A stretch of 54,768 bases of DNA from Paraburkholderia tagetis (GCF_022213065.1 NZ_JAKLJA010000042.1:1-54768), one strand, 5' to 3'. Positions 33,949 to 42,443 are shown, counted from the first letter of the stretch. Translations and numbers: made by a program. The notes: generated by a model from the letters alone, not told the origin.

Positions 33949-34119
33949 GTCCCGGTGGCAGGATTGCAGCCTGGGCCGAGTCCCGGGCAGATGACCCGCG
34001 GGCCACGCGGGAGGAAGCGTTTGCCGACGTAATTCGTCGTTACCACTTGCAGCACCTGTATCCGCGCTTCGCACCCACAATCGCACGCATGGTTTCGAAC
34101 GGTTCTCGAGGAGAACGAC

Positions 34120-34494
34120 ATGCGAAAGATTGCAGCCGTACTGGTGACGGCAGGATGCGTGGTAGCGGCTGGCCCGGCCAGCGCGCACGACCGGGGTGGC
34201 GATGTGGTGGGCGCACTGGTCGGCGGCGCACTGATCGGTGCGGTGGTGGGCGCTGCGATGAGCAGCGGTCCGGCAGTCGTGTATGGGGCACCGCCGCCGG
34301 TCTACGCCGAACCGGCCCCGGTCGCCGCGCCGGTCTATGCCGAGCCGCCTCCCGTCTATGCCGCAGCGCCGGCGCCCAGTAGCTGCTATGACCAATACTC
34401 GGGTCGTTATGTGTCGTGCGTTCCGCAGCAACCCGTACCACTGCCGCCGCCCTTACCCTATGACGACGACTACGAGCAGCCCTCTGGCTGGTAA
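34120..34494 (+). CDS. Exported glycine-zipper and proline-rich small protein
   Basis: The 124-residue product has a signal peptide (MRKIAAVLVTAGCVVAAGPASA). A glycine-zipper segment follows (VVGALVGGALIGAVVGAAM), as in outer-membrane-associated proteins that insert or oligomerise. After this come Pro/Ala/Tyr-rich repeats (PVYAEP, PVYAAAP). A SCYDQYSGRYVSC segment could close a disulphide. The ribosome site is GAGGAG before ATG. It is likely a surface or periplasmic structural protein. The function is unknown. Confidence 0.75.
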   Translation: MRKIAAVLVTAGCVVAAGPASAHDRGGDVVGALVGGALIGAVVGAAMSSGPAVVYGAPPPVYAEPAPVAAPVYAEPPPVYAAAPAPSSCYDQYSGRYVSCVPQQPVPLPPPLPYDDDYEQPSGW

Positions 34495-34612
34495 GTCAGA
34501 TCATTCGGCATGCCAATTAATTCAAATGCCGTATTAATAACGCGCCGCCGCCTTTCGAAAGCCGGAAAGCGGCCGCCGACGCGTTTGTGTGCAGCGGCCA
34601 GCAGGCTTTCGC

Positions 34613-35641
34613 TTACATCAAAACTGCCTGTTCCACCGGCGTGACCCGCAGATTCAGCTTTTGCGTGAACCGGATCACCGTGAATTCCGCCACCCGCCCG
34701 ATGCGCGAAGCGTCGAGCAAGCGCTGCAACGCGTCGATTCCGTCGACGGCTACGCCATCGATCGCCACGATCGTATCGTCCACCCGCAGACCACCGAGCG
34801 CCGCAGGGCTTTCCTTGACGATCTCCATCACACGCACGCCAGTAGTCGTTTGGAGTTCGAAATAACGTTGCACCTTGCGCGCGATTGGCACCGTGGTTCC
34901 GGCAATGCCGACGTGTGCGCGCCGCACGCGTCCGTGCGCGAAGAGTTGCGTGATGACCCATTTCGCGGTGTCGATGGCCGTGGCGAAGCAGATCGCCTGC
35001 GCACCGGGAATGATCGCGGTGTTCACGCCGATCACCTGGCCCGCCGAGTTCACGAGTGGTCCGCCGGAATTGCCTGGGTTGAGCGCGGCGTCGGTCTGGA
35101 TCACGTCGTAGATCATGCGCCCCGAGTTCGAGCGCAACGAGCGGCCGAGCGCGGAGACCACGCCTGTGGTGACGGTCTGCGCGAGGCCGAGCGGACTGCC
35201 TACGGCAATCGCGATCTGCCCGACGCGCAGCTTCGCCGACTCGCCGAGGTCGGCGTGCGGCAACACCTCGGTCGCGCCGATACGCAGCACGGCGAGGTCG
35301 GTGCTCGGGTCGTCGCCGACGAGATCGGCATCGTAGGTCGAACCGTCGGCAAGCGTGACGCGCAGCGCGCTTGCGCCGTGCACGACGTGGCTGTTGGTGA
35401 GCAAATAGCCATCGGGTGTGAACAGGAAGCCCGAGCCGCTGCCGCCACGCGCGGCGGTGCTGCCCGGCGTTCGGCGCTCGACGGCGATATGAGCGACTGA
35501 TTGCTGGATACGTTCGAGCGCGCCGATGACGGTTCGCGAGTAGGCATCGAGGAGGGCGTCATCGTCCTTGGTGCCTGGACACGCGCCGTCAGACGAAAGG
35601 TCGCGAGCGAGATCGTCGATGAAGGAGGGGCGACTTCCCAC
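34613..35641 (-). CDS. HtrA/DegP-like serine protease without a visible signal peptide
   Basis: The 342-residue product has the chymotrypsin-like protease domain of the HtrA family. His is in LLTNSHVVHGA, Asp in DPSTDLAVLRI and the nucleophile in NPGNSGGPLVN. One PDZ domain follows (GVRVMEIVKESPAALGGLRVDD). The N-terminus has no signal peptide or membrane helix, unlike DegP and DegS. So it may act in the cytoplasm or reach the envelope by another route. GTG 35641 has GGAGA upstream. ATG 35686 would add 15 residues but lacks a ribosome site. Confidence 0.9.
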   Translation of the reverse strand: MGSRPSFIDDLARDLSSDGACPGTKDDDALLDAYSRTVIGALERIQQSVAHIAVERRTPGSTAARGGSGSGFLFTPDGYLLTNSHVVHGASALRVTLADGSTYDADLVGDDPSTDLAVLRIGATEVLPHADLGESAKLRVGQIAIAVGSPLGLAQTVTTGVVSALGRSLRSNSGRMIYDVIQTDAALNPGNSGGPLVNSAGQVIGVNTAIIPGAQAICFATAIDTAKWVITQLFAHGRVRRAHVGIAGTTVPIARKVQRYFELQTTTGVRVMEIVKESPAALGGLRVDDTIVAIDGVAVDGIDALQRLLDASRIGRVAEFTVIRFTQKLNLRVTPVEQAVLM

Positions 35642-35880
35642 GATCAGAATTCTCCGATGAAAGTGGGCCGTACATGCAGGGAACAACGGGCAATTTCAAG
35701 AGACCCACCCACTTCGCAAGTTGTCGAAGGCGTGCGCATGGAGGGTCGGAAGAACTTGGGTCCAATTGTTAACGATTGTCAGATTGGCAGCATAGTCATT
35801 GATGGTCCGAAAGCGACCCGCGACAATGACCTGGCGGCGACGTCCCCTCGCGCCGTGTAGTTAGTAGTGGCAAGCTCTTG

Positions 35881-35908
35881 GCCGCGGCCCCTGCCGCGGC
35901 ATTTTTTT
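35881..35908 (+). terminator. Orphan Rho-independent terminator, + strand
   Basis: GCCGCGG and CCGCGGC form a seven-base-pair stem followed by A and eight Ts. No plus-strand gene lies upstream for 1.4 kb; the protease gene is on the minus strand. It therefore suggests an untranslated transcript, possibly starting near 35800. Confidence 0.7.
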
Positions 35909-35954
35909 TGTCTGCGAATTGGCTATTGATCTGCGGAAATCGCCACCGCGCGCC

Positions 35955-35986
35955 CAAAAAGAAAAAAGCCCGCTCATTGGCGGGCT
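35955..35986 (-). terminator. Orphan Rho-independent terminator, - strand
   Basis: Read on the minus strand, AGCCCGC and GCGGGCT form a stem around CAATGA and are followed by TTTTTTC and a further T-run. The next minus-strand gene upstream ends 290 bp away. It is the 3' end of the small RNA candidate described at 35962-36012. Confidence 0.75.
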
Positions 35987-36012
35987 AATCCATGCTCGGG
36001 TTACATGGTGAG
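35962..36012 (-). ncRNA. Second small RNA candidate, paralogous layout to the 30.55 kb RNA
   Basis: On the minus strand, CCATGT (from 36008) is followed by a loop, then ATGGATTA, then the GCCCGC/GCGGGC terminator. The RNA at 30.55 kb has the same order with the same words. The 4-bp stem CCAT/ATGG closes an 11-nt loop (GTAACCCGAGC) here instead of the UCUCCUCC loop there. The 5' end is unknown and the coordinates cover only the recognisable 3' part. A promoter was not resolved; GATTGACC upstream could supply a -35. Confidence 0.45.
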
Positions 36013-36272
36013 GTTAATCTGGGTCTATCAGGGTCAATCGGTCGTGCCGGACTGCTGCGAAGGCTGGTGGCAGGTCTGGCGATACGAGCCGTCACTCTAG
36101 TGCGCCGGCGAAGCGTGCACAGCTATCACAATGGATAGGGCGCAGTGAATAGGGCTCAGGCAGGCCGACGCGGCTCCTGCACCGGAGCCCTTGCTGGCAG
36201 GCGCGTTCAGCCTTCCCGACGTGCCCATCATGGGCTTGAATCGGGAGATATCCTGGGGTCGCGCGGGTGCGC

Positions 36273-36479
36273 TCAGTGTCGCCAGCCGTGGCCATAGTAG
36301 CCGCCGACGCCAATCCCAATACCGACGGACGGCACCGCATAGTAGCCAGGCGCGTAGCCGTAGCCATAACCGTATGCGGGAGCAGGCGCGTAGGCATAAG
36401 GCGGGGCCACGACGCAGCCCGTGAGGCTCGCCAGTGTCATGGCCAGCGCGATGGCGCAGCAAAGTCGAATTGTGTTCAT
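36273..36479 (-). CDS. Small tyrosine/glycine-rich lipoprotein
   Basis: The 68-residue product begins MNTIRLCCAIALAMTLASLTGC with a lipobox (LTGC). It continues with a Tyr/Gly/Pro-rich mature part (PAYGYGYGYAPGYYAVPS, then GIGIGVGGYYGHGWRH). Similar short lipoproteins are common in Burkholderia genomes and have no known role. ATG 36479 follows GGGAGAAAACG; an ATG six codons earlier is possible. It is probably anchored in the outer membrane. Confidence 0.75.
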   Translation of the reverse strand: MNTIRLCCAIALAMTLASLTGCVVAPPYAYAPAPAYGYGYGYAPGYYAVPSVGIGIGVGGYYGHGWRH

Positions 36480-36775
36480 CGTTTTCTCCCAATGCACGTA
36501 TTGTCGGTGGGAGCGTCGTTGAAAAAGGAAACGATATGTGACGGGAGTTTACAAAGCCACAAGACCCGCGCAGCAAGAGCCACAGGCGGACGGATTCGCT
36601 ACAAGCCGCGTATTTACGCGTCTTGCTTACACTTGCTTTCGATTCCTTACGGTAGCGGCTTAGTGAGGAATTTAGGATGCGGAATTTCCAGGGCAGCTTC
36701 TGGGCAAATAGCGCGTCTTGATTTTAGTGTCGGACCGCATTTCATATGAATAAACCAGCGGAATGGCCGCAATAA

Positions 36776-37471
36776 ATGAATGCTTTCGACTCAGTCATTC
36801 TGACTTTTCTTACACAAATACATCTCGCCCCGCTCGCGGATCACGCGATAAGAGTGATTGCGGGGCTTTATACCTTCAAAGGATTTTTACTGATCCCATT
36901 GCTGTGGTGGATCTGGTTTCAGCCTGGTGAGAGCCGCGAATGGCGGCGCGAGATGGTGATCGCGACAGTGGCGAGCGGCCTGCTCGCGCTTGCTGTCGGC
37001 CGTTTTATGGCGCATTTTCTGCCATTCAGGACGCGACCGATCTTCAATCAGGATCTGCACTTGCATTTCGCAATGGAATCGCTGCGCGATAGCGGATTGA
37101 CCGGTTTCAGTTCCTTCCCGAGCGACCACGCCATGCTATGGGCGGCGATTGCGATGGGGATCTTTCTGGTCTGGCGCACAGTGGGCGCATTGGCGCTTTT
37201 GTACACGGCGATTTTTATTTGCCTGCCGCGCGCGTATCTTGGCTTTCACTACCCGACCGATTTGCTGGCCGGTGCCGCAATCGGCATTGTCATTACCTGG
37301 ATCCTGACGCGCGACTCCGTGCGCGGGCGCACCGCCGCGCCGACTCTGCGCTGGATGATGCGCTTTCCGGGGCCCGCTTCGGTGTTCGCATTTCTCGTGT
37401 GTTTCGAGCTGGTCACGCAGTTCAACGATCTGCTGATGCTCGCGCATTCGGTCGCGAAAGTGATGCTATGA
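36776..37471 (+). CDS. PAP2-family phosphatase, BcrC/undecaprenyl-pyrophosphatase-like
   Basis: The 231-residue polytopic inner-membrane enzyme has the three PAP2 motifs: FRTRPIFNQD-type motif 1 after HFLP, SSFPSDHAML as motif 2 and RAYLGFHYPTDLLAG as motif 3. The catalytic histidines are in PSDH and FHYPTD. The PSDH form is seen in BcrC-type undecaprenyl-pyrophosphate phosphatases, so recycling of the cell-wall lipid carrier is the best guess. Lipid phosphate phosphatase activity is the alternative. The 296-bp upstream region is AT-rich and probably holds the promoter. No partner gene is adjacent. Confidence 0.88.
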   Translation: MNAFDSVILTFLTQIHLAPLADHAIRVIAGLYTFKGFLLIPLLWWIWFQPGESREWRREMVIATVASGLLALAVGRFMAHFLPFRTRPIFNQDLHLHFAMESLRDSGLTGFSSFPSDHAMLWAAIAMGIFLVWRTVGALALLYTAIFICLPRAYLGFHYPTDLLAGAAIGIVITWILTRDSVRGRTAAPTLRWMMRFPGPASVFAFLVCFELVTQFNDLLMLAHSVAKVML

Positions 37472-37507
37472 GCGGCGGGGAGGGGCGTTGACGAGCTTGC
37501 GCCGCGC

Positions 37508-37918
37508 TCACTCCTCGCACCGAACGTCCTGCTTGCGGACGACGATAATCACCGGATACGTGCCGTGTTCGAGCTCTACGCGCGTGACCACGGACATCGT
37601 CGTATCGCCGCTGTCGTCGTACACGCTGACTCGCTCCTTGCGCAGATTCACGACGCCGACGCAGCCGGAGGTGCGTCCCTCATCGGACACCTGGCACTGG
37701 ATGGGATGGTCGGCCAGGTAGCGATATTTGTTGTCGCTCGACTGGTATTCGCGAAAGCTTTGCGCCGATCCGCCCACGCCGGTGACGTACCCGATGGCGC
37801 ACGATTCCTTCGAAGTGTCGCTGACCGCGGATGTCCCGGCCACAGCGAGTGCGCTCGTGGCCGCCATGGCCACGGAAAATAGCGATACGACAATGCGTTT
37901 CATGGAGCCGTGTTTCAT
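37508..37918 (-). CDS. Exported cysteine-containing protein of unknown function
   Basis: The 136-residue product has a signal peptide (MKRIVVSLFSVAMAATSALAVAG) and a mature domain with four cysteines (ESCAIG, IQCQVS, SGCVGV, VRCEE) that could form two disulphides. ATG 37918 is used; the ATG five codons later starts directly at the signal peptide. It lies 32 bp before the mnmE stop on the same strand, with its own signals. I do not recognise a family. Confidence 0.7.
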   Translation of the reverse strand: MKHGSMKRIVVSLFSVAMAATSALAVAGTSAVSDTSKESCAIGYVTGVGGSAQSFREYQSSDNKYRYLADHPIQCQVSDEGRTSGCVGVVNLRKERVSVYDDSGDTTMSVVTRVELEHGTYPVIIVVRKQDVRCEE

Positions 37919-37950
37919 TGGGTCGATCTTGGATAAGGTGAGGCGGGTGG

Positions 37951-39366
37951 TTATTTTCCGATACAAAATCGGCTGAAAATCACCCCAAGCAAATCATCGG
38001 ACGTGAACTCGCCGGTGATCGAATTGAGCGATTCCTGCGCGAGTCTCAGCTCTTCGGCAAACAGATCGAGCGCCTGCGCGTTCTGATCCGCATGCGCCGC
38101 CGCCTGCGCGAGATGTTCGCGCGCCGTGCGCAGCGCAATGAGATGGCGCTCGCGCGCTAGATACACGCTCTGAGCGTCGGCCTGCCAGCCTGCGATGCGC
38201 AGCAATTCGGCGCGCAAGAGCGCGACGCCGTCGCCTTGCTTGGCCGATAGCCGCACCTCGCACACTTCAACGCCAGCGTCCGCCTGGCGCCTGGTCACTT
38301 CGGGCGCCACGCCGGTCAGATCTGTCTTGTTGAGCACACGCACGACCGGCACGCCCGCAGGAAAGCGCAGGGCGATCGCGTCGTCTTCAACGGTCATGCC
38401 GGCACGCGCATCGAGCAAGTGCAGCACCACGTCCGCGCGGCCGATCTCGTTCCAGGTGCGCTCGATGCCAATTTTCTCGACTTCGTCCTCGGTGTCGCGC
38501 AGGCCCGCCGTGTCGATTACATGCAGCGGAATGCCTTCGATCTGAATCGTCTGCGAAATCTTGTCCCGCGTCGTGCCGGCAACGGGCGTGACGATCGCGA
38601 GTTCGGCGCCCGCAAGCGCATTGAGCAGCGACGACTTGCCCACGTTCGGCTGTCCTGCGAGCACGACCGCGAGCCCTTCGCGCAGCAGCGCGCCCTGGCG
38701 CGCCTCCGAAAGCACGTGATCGAGCTGTGCCCGAATGTTCGAGAGTTTGCCGCGCGCGTCGGCGGCTTCGAGGAAATCGATCTCTTCCTCGGGGAAGTCG
38801 AGTGTCGCTTCAACGAGCATGCGCAGCGTCACGACATCGTCCACGAGCGCGTGGATGTCGCGCGAGAACGCGCCGTCCAGTGAGCGGCCCGCCGAGCGGG
38901 CGGCGGCCTCTGTGCTGGCTTCGATCAAATCGGCGACGGCCTCGGCCTGCGCGAGATCGAGCTTGTCGTTCAGGAATGCGCGACGCGTGAATTCGCCAGG
39001 TTCGGCGAGGCGCAGGCCGAATGCGCGGCCCGCATCGATACAGCGCTGCAGCACGAGCTGCAGCACGATCGGACCGCCGTGGCCCTGCAATTCGAAAACA
39101 TGTTCACCGGTATACGAATGCGGCGCCGGAAAATAGAGCGCAATGCCGCGGTCGAGCACGGTGCCTGCGCCGTCGAGGAACGGCACGTAGCTGGCATGGC
39201 GCGGGCTCAGCGTCTGGCCGGTCAGCGCTTGCATCAGCGCCTCGGCGGCGGCGGCGCCCGCGCGGCCCGCCGAGACGCGCACCACGCCAATCCCACCGCG
39301 TCCGGACGCTGTGGCAATGGCGACTATGGGATCGGTATCGGTGGCGAGCATGGCGGACTGATTCAA
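37951..39366 (-). CDS. mnmE: tRNA modification GTPase MnmE
   Basis: MnmE works with MnmG (GidA) to place carboxymethylaminomethyl groups on wobble uridine 34 of several tRNAs. The 471-residue product has the N-terminal tetrahydrofolate-binding domain and a helical domain. It also has an embedded Ras-like GTPase domain with GQPNVGKSS, DTAGLRDTEDEVE and NKTD, and the C-terminal FCIGK with its catalytic cysteine. MnmG is not in the window. ATG 39366 is normal for the family. It sits in the yidC/rnpA/dnaA neighbourhood, as in many proteobacteria. Confidence 0.97.
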   Translation of the reverse strand: MNQSAMLATDTDPIVAIATASGRGGIGVVRVSAGRAGAAAAEALMQALTGQTLSPRHASYVPFLDGAGTVLDRGIALYFPAPHSYTGEHVFELQGHGGPIVLQLVLQRCIDAGRAFGLRLAEPGEFTRRAFLNDKLDLAQAEAVADLIEASTEAAARSAGRSLDGAFSRDIHALVDDVVTLRMLVEATLDFPEEEIDFLEAADARGKLSNIRAQLDHVLSEARQGALLREGLAVVLAGQPNVGKSSLLNALAGAELAIVTPVAGTTRDKISQTIQIEGIPLHVIDTAGLRDTEDEVEKIGIERTWNEIGRADVVLHLLDARAGMTVEDDAIALRFPAGVPVVRVLNKTDLTGVAPEVTRRQADAGVEVCEVRLSAKQGDGVALLRAELLRIAGWQADAQSVYLARERHLIALRTAREHLAQAAAHADQNAQALDLFAEELRLAQESLNSITGEFTSDDLLGVIFSRFCIGK

Positions 39367-39554
39367 CGTGATTCGACGAAATTAGATGCGGCCGGTGAGG
39401 TGTGGCCGGCAAAGCATGACAGGCGGGGGCGGCCGACGATTCGGGGCTGGCGAGGCATCGCGCAAGGCGGCGTACCGGCCTCGCCTGGCCGCGCCCGCGA
39501 AAGTGCGTGGATTGTAACGCGATGCATAGACGCGCCTCCCGCGAAAATTACACC

Positions 39555-39597
39555 AGGACTCATCCGAATTTATCTCAATTTAGATAAGATTAGTCCT
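39555..39597. promoter_or_regulatory. Nested inverted repeats upstream of the XRE-like gene
   Basis: The inner dyad TTATCT-CAATTT-AGATAA (39570-39587) is perfect. It is enclosed by AGGACT (39555-39560) and AGTCCT (39592-39597), also perfect complements. The stretch is AT-rich in a GC-rich setting and lies about 190 bp before the regulator gene. It looks like an operator or promoter-overlapping control site. The binding protein is unknown. Confidence 0.5.
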
Positions 39598-39644
39598 GTG
39601 TTAGACTGCGATTCATCAGAATAAGAACACTGCTGGCCAAGAAA

Positions 39645-39673
39645 AACGCCCGTCAGGATGGACGTCTGGCGTT
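39645..39673 (+). promoter_or_regulatory. Stem-loop in the leader of the XRE-like gene
   Basis: AACGCC pairs with GGCGTT, with an inner CGTC/GACG helix around AGGATG and a small bulge. It has no T-run, so it is not a terminator by itself. It may shape the 5' leader of the regulator mRNA or mark a DNA-binding site. Confidence 0.35.
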
Positions 39674-39785
39674 ACCGTAGCGAGCTTGCGCTGCCTACGA
39701 CTTCAGGCGACATGTAGCCTTCATGAGCCATGTATCGCCTAACCGGTTGCTAACTTCGGTGAAAGCTGGTTGCACAATTTAAAAC

Positions 39786-40208
39786 ATGCCGACCATCGAA
39801 GAAAAAGCCGCCTTCTCCGAACGTCTCAAGTTCGCAATGAAGCGCGCCCCGGAAAAGCTGCGTGGCAGCACCGACCTCGCCAACAAGTTCAACCTGCGCC
39901 ATCACGGCGAGCAACCGGTGTCTCCGCAAACCGCCCACAAGTGGCTGAGCGGTCGCACCATTCCCACCAACGACAAGCTGGAAACGCTTGCGAAGTGGTT
40001 CGACGTGGACGCCCACTGGCTCCATTACGGACCGTCGCCGGGCCATGCCACAGCCGCCGTTCCCCAGCCACGCAAGCCTGATGAGAAATATCCGCTTTCC
40101 GAGGAAACACTCGAACTGGCTTCGAAGATCGAGGCGCTGAGCGTGCATCACCGCTATCTGGTCGAGGAGCTGGTTTCGCAGTTCTACGGCGTCGGCAAGA
40201 AGATCTAG
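39786..40208 (+). CDS. XRE/phage-repressor-like DNA-binding protein
   Basis: The 140-residue product has a helix-turn-helix region in residues 10-80: LRGSTDLANKFNLRHHG, then PQTAHKWLSGRTIPTNDKLETLAKWFDVDAHWL. This is typical of XRE-type proteins. The C-terminal 50 residues are helical (SEETLELASKIEALSVHH) and may dimerise. The 190-bp leader carries nested dyads. Homologues near the origin are common in Burkholderia but I do not know their role. It is followed by a bidirectional terminator shared with yidC. Confidence 0.85.
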   Translation: MPTIEEKAAFSERLKFAMKRAPEKLRGSTDLANKFNLRHHGEQPVSPQTAHKWLSGRTIPTNDKLETLAKWFDVDAHWLHYGPSPGHATAAVPQPRKPDEKYPLSEETLELASKIEALSVHHRYLVEELVSQFYGVGKKI

Positions 40209-40293
40209 CGCCAGTATGGCCTGGTCGCGCTTTGGCGCGGCAAGCAGACAAAACGCCGCACACTGGAGAAGGCCCCCGCAGGGCGCAACCAAT

Positions 40294-40334
40294 AAAAAAG
40301 CCGCCGGGCTCGAGCCGGGCGGCTTTATTTTTTT
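40294..40334. terminator. Bidirectional terminator between the XRE-like gene and yidC
   Basis: AAGCCGCC and GGCGGCTT enclose a GGGCTCGAGCC core, giving a long stem with an A-run on the left and T-run on the right. Both strands end in a U-tract. It serves the plus-strand regulator and the minus-strand yidC operon. Confidence 0.92.
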
Positions 40335-40383
40335 GCTTGCCTCGCTGTGAGGCGAGGGCGGCGGTTCGGCGCCGCCCTTGTGC

Positions 40384-42084
40384 TTACGCAGCGTCCTTTT
40401 TCGGAGCGACGTCTTTCTTCGCCTTGTTTTTGCCCATCATGCGCGTGATGTAGTACTGCTGCGCGATCGACAGCACGTTGTTCACGACGTAATAGAGCAC
40501 GAGGCCGGCCGGGAAGAAGAAGAACATGACCGAGAAAGCGATCGGCATGAACATCATCATCTTGGCCTGGACCGGGTCCGGCGGCGTTGGGTTCAGCTTG
40601 GTCTGCACGAACATCGAAACGGCCATCAGAACCGGCAGGATGAAGAACGGATCCTGCTGCGAGAGGTCGTGAATCCAGAGAATCCACGGCGCGCCGCGCA
40701 TTTCCACCGACGAGAGCAGCACCCAGTACAGCGAGATGAACACCGGAATCTGGATCACCACCGGCAGACAGCCGCCGAACGGATTCACCTTCTCGGTCTT
40801 GTAGAGCTCCATGAGCGCCGCGTTCATCTTCTGCGGGTCGCCCTTGAGGCGCTCGCGCAGTGCCTGCATACGCGGCGTGATCTCCTTCATGCGCGCCATC
40901 GACTTGTAGCTCGCGGCGGAGAGCGGGAAGAACACGGCCTTGATGAGCAGCGTGAGCAGCACGATCGCCCAGCCCCAGTTGCCCACGTAGCTGTGGATCT
41001 TCTCGAGCAGCCAGAAGAGCGGCTTGGCGATGATCGTCACCCAGCCGTAGTCCTTCACGAGCTCCAGACCCGGCGCGATGCCTTCGAGCATGCGCTCTTC
41101 TTCCGGACCGGCGAAGAGGCTGGCCTGCACGTTGTCGGTCGCACCTGGTGCGATCGTGCCGAGCGGCTGCTTCACGCCTACGCGGTAGAGGTTGTTGTCG
41201 AACTTCTCGACGTAGATGTCACGCTTTGCGCCCTGCGGCGGAATCCACGCCGTTGCGAAGTAGTGCTGCACCATCGCGATCCAGCCGTTGTCGGCCTTGT
41301 TCACGTAGTCGGCCTTGTTCTTGTCGATGTCGCTAAACGAGATCTTCTGGAAGTGATGCTCATTCGAGTACACCGCCGGGCCGATGAAGGTATGCGAGAA
41401 GCGCGGCGTATCCACCGGCTCGCTGTCGCGCACGAGCTCCATGTAGAGCGTGGGCGAGACCGGCGTGCTGCCGACGTTCTGCACCTTCGTGTCCACGCCG
41501 ATCACGTAGCTGCCCTTCGTGAACGTGTAGGTCTTGCTGACCTTCACGCCGCCCTTTTCGGGCGACTCGAGGCTGATGTGGAACGAGTTGGCATCGCCGG
41601 TCAGCTCGCGCGGGCCGTTGACTGCCGTGTACACGTCGTTGTGGTTCGGGAAGTCGCCACCCAGCAGACCCGTACGCGCGAGGTACGTGTGGTCCTTGGT
41701 GTGGTCGAACAGCGTCATGTACTGATCGGGGCTCTTGCCGTCGGCGCTTTCTTTCACGAGCGAGAGCTTCGCGAGCGTGCCGCCGCGCGTGTCGATCTCG
41801 CCGTCATAGACGTCGGTGCGGAAATGCACGAGCTGCGCGGCCGCCTCGGCGGGCTGAGCCGTGGTCGCGGGCGCCTGGCCCGCGCTCGTTGCCGGCAGGT
41901 CGGAAGCGGCGTTAGCCGCGTTCGCTGCACTTGCAGGCTTCGCGCCGCTGGCGGCGCCTTGCTGGGTTTGCGTCGCGCTCGGGAAGAACATCGACTGGCG
42001 TCCATGGTCGCGCTGCCAGTTGTCGTACAGCATGACCGCTGACATGAAGAAGATGACCCATAGGACGGTGCGTTTGATATCCAT
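40384..42084 (-). CDS. yidC: Membrane protein insertase YidC
   Basis: YidC inserts and folds inner-membrane proteins alone or with SecYEG. The 566-residue product starts MDIKRTVLWVIFFMSAVML (first membrane helix). It has a large periplasmic domain with an Ala/Gln-rich linker, then the conserved core with KSMARMKEITPRMQALRERL and the final helices (GLVLYYVVNNVLSIAQQ). The C-terminus is lysine-rich (KNKAKKDVAPKKDAA), suited to ribosome contact. It is last in the rpmH-rnpA-yidD-yidC operon. Confidence 0.97.
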   Translation of the reverse strand: MDIKRTVLWVIFFMSAVMLYDNWQRDHGRQSMFFPSATQTQQGAASGAKPASAANAANAASDLPATSAGQAPATTAQPAEAAAQLVHFRTDVYDGEIDTRGGTLAKLSLVKESADGKSPDQYMTLFDHTKDHTYLARTGLLGGDFPNHNDVYTAVNGPRELTGDANSFHISLESPEKGGVKVSKTYTFTKGSYVIGVDTKVQNVGSTPVSPTLYMELVRDSEPVDTPRFSHTFIGPAVYSNEHHFQKISFSDIDKNKADYVNKADNGWIAMVQHYFATAWIPPQGAKRDIYVEKFDNNLYRVGVKQPLGTIAPGATDNVQASLFAGPEEERMLEGIAPGLELVKDYGWVTIIAKPLFWLLEKIHSYVGNWGWAIVLLTLLIKAVFFPLSAASYKSMARMKEITPRMQALRERLKGDPQKMNAALMELYKTEKVNPFGGCLPVVIQIPVFISLYWVLLSSVEMRGAPWILWIHDLSQQDPFFILPVLMAVSMFVQTKLNPTPPDPVQAKMMMFMPIAFSVMFFFFPAGLVLYYVVNNVLSIAQQYYITRMMGKNKAKKDVAPKKDAA

Positions 42085-42114
42085 GCGTTGTCTCAGTGTC
42101 GATGGAGTGGCGCG

Positions 42115-42345
42115 TCAGCGCTTTTTCGGGGGTGCAGGGGGGACCAGGTCGACGCCGCCCGCCGAGAACGGGTGGCAGCGGCACAGCCGCCTCGCGGCGA
42201 GATAAGTCCCACGCGCGGCGCCATGATACTGGATTGCCTCGCGCGCGTAATCCGAACAGGAAGGGTAAAAGCGGCACCGGTTGCCGAGCAGAGGGCTCAC
42301 GGCAAGCTTGTAGAAACGCAGTAAAGCGATCAGTACCGTTTGCAT
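42115..42345 (-). CDS. yidD: Membrane protein insertion factor YidD
   Basis: The 76-residue small protein carries the family motif NRCRFYPSCSDYAREAI followed by CRCHPF, with its conserved cysteines. YidD assists YidC-dependent insertion at the inner face of the membrane. ATG 42345 (MQTVLIALLRFYK) is chosen because it starts the family sequence. An ATG at 42447 overlaps the rnpA stop (ATGA) and would add 34 residues. The gene ends 30 bp before yidC. Confidence 0.92.
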   Translation of the reverse strand: MQTVLIALLRFYKLAVSPLLGNRCRFYPSCSDYAREAIQYHGAARGTYLAARRLCRCHPFSAGGVDLVPPAPPKKR

Positions 42346-42443
42346 GGCGTGGCGGTCGGACTGCTCCGCATAGAAATACGAACCTCGGGCCGTGCCATCG
42401 GGCGCGGCCCGCTCAGCGCAAACGCCGGGTTCGTGGGCCGTGC

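Larger units (their letters stand above)
35642..36272. other. Intergenic region with two RNA terminators and no clear protein gene
   Basis: These 631 bases lie between the protease gene and a small lipoprotein gene. Two terminator-type structures point toward each other: one on + near 35.9 kb and one on - near 35.97 kb. The protein-like frames here are short and of low complexity. A stem-loop, GTCATTG (35795-35801) pairing with CAATGAC (35824-35830), lies upstream of the + terminator. Separate entries describe the structures. Confidence 0.5.
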
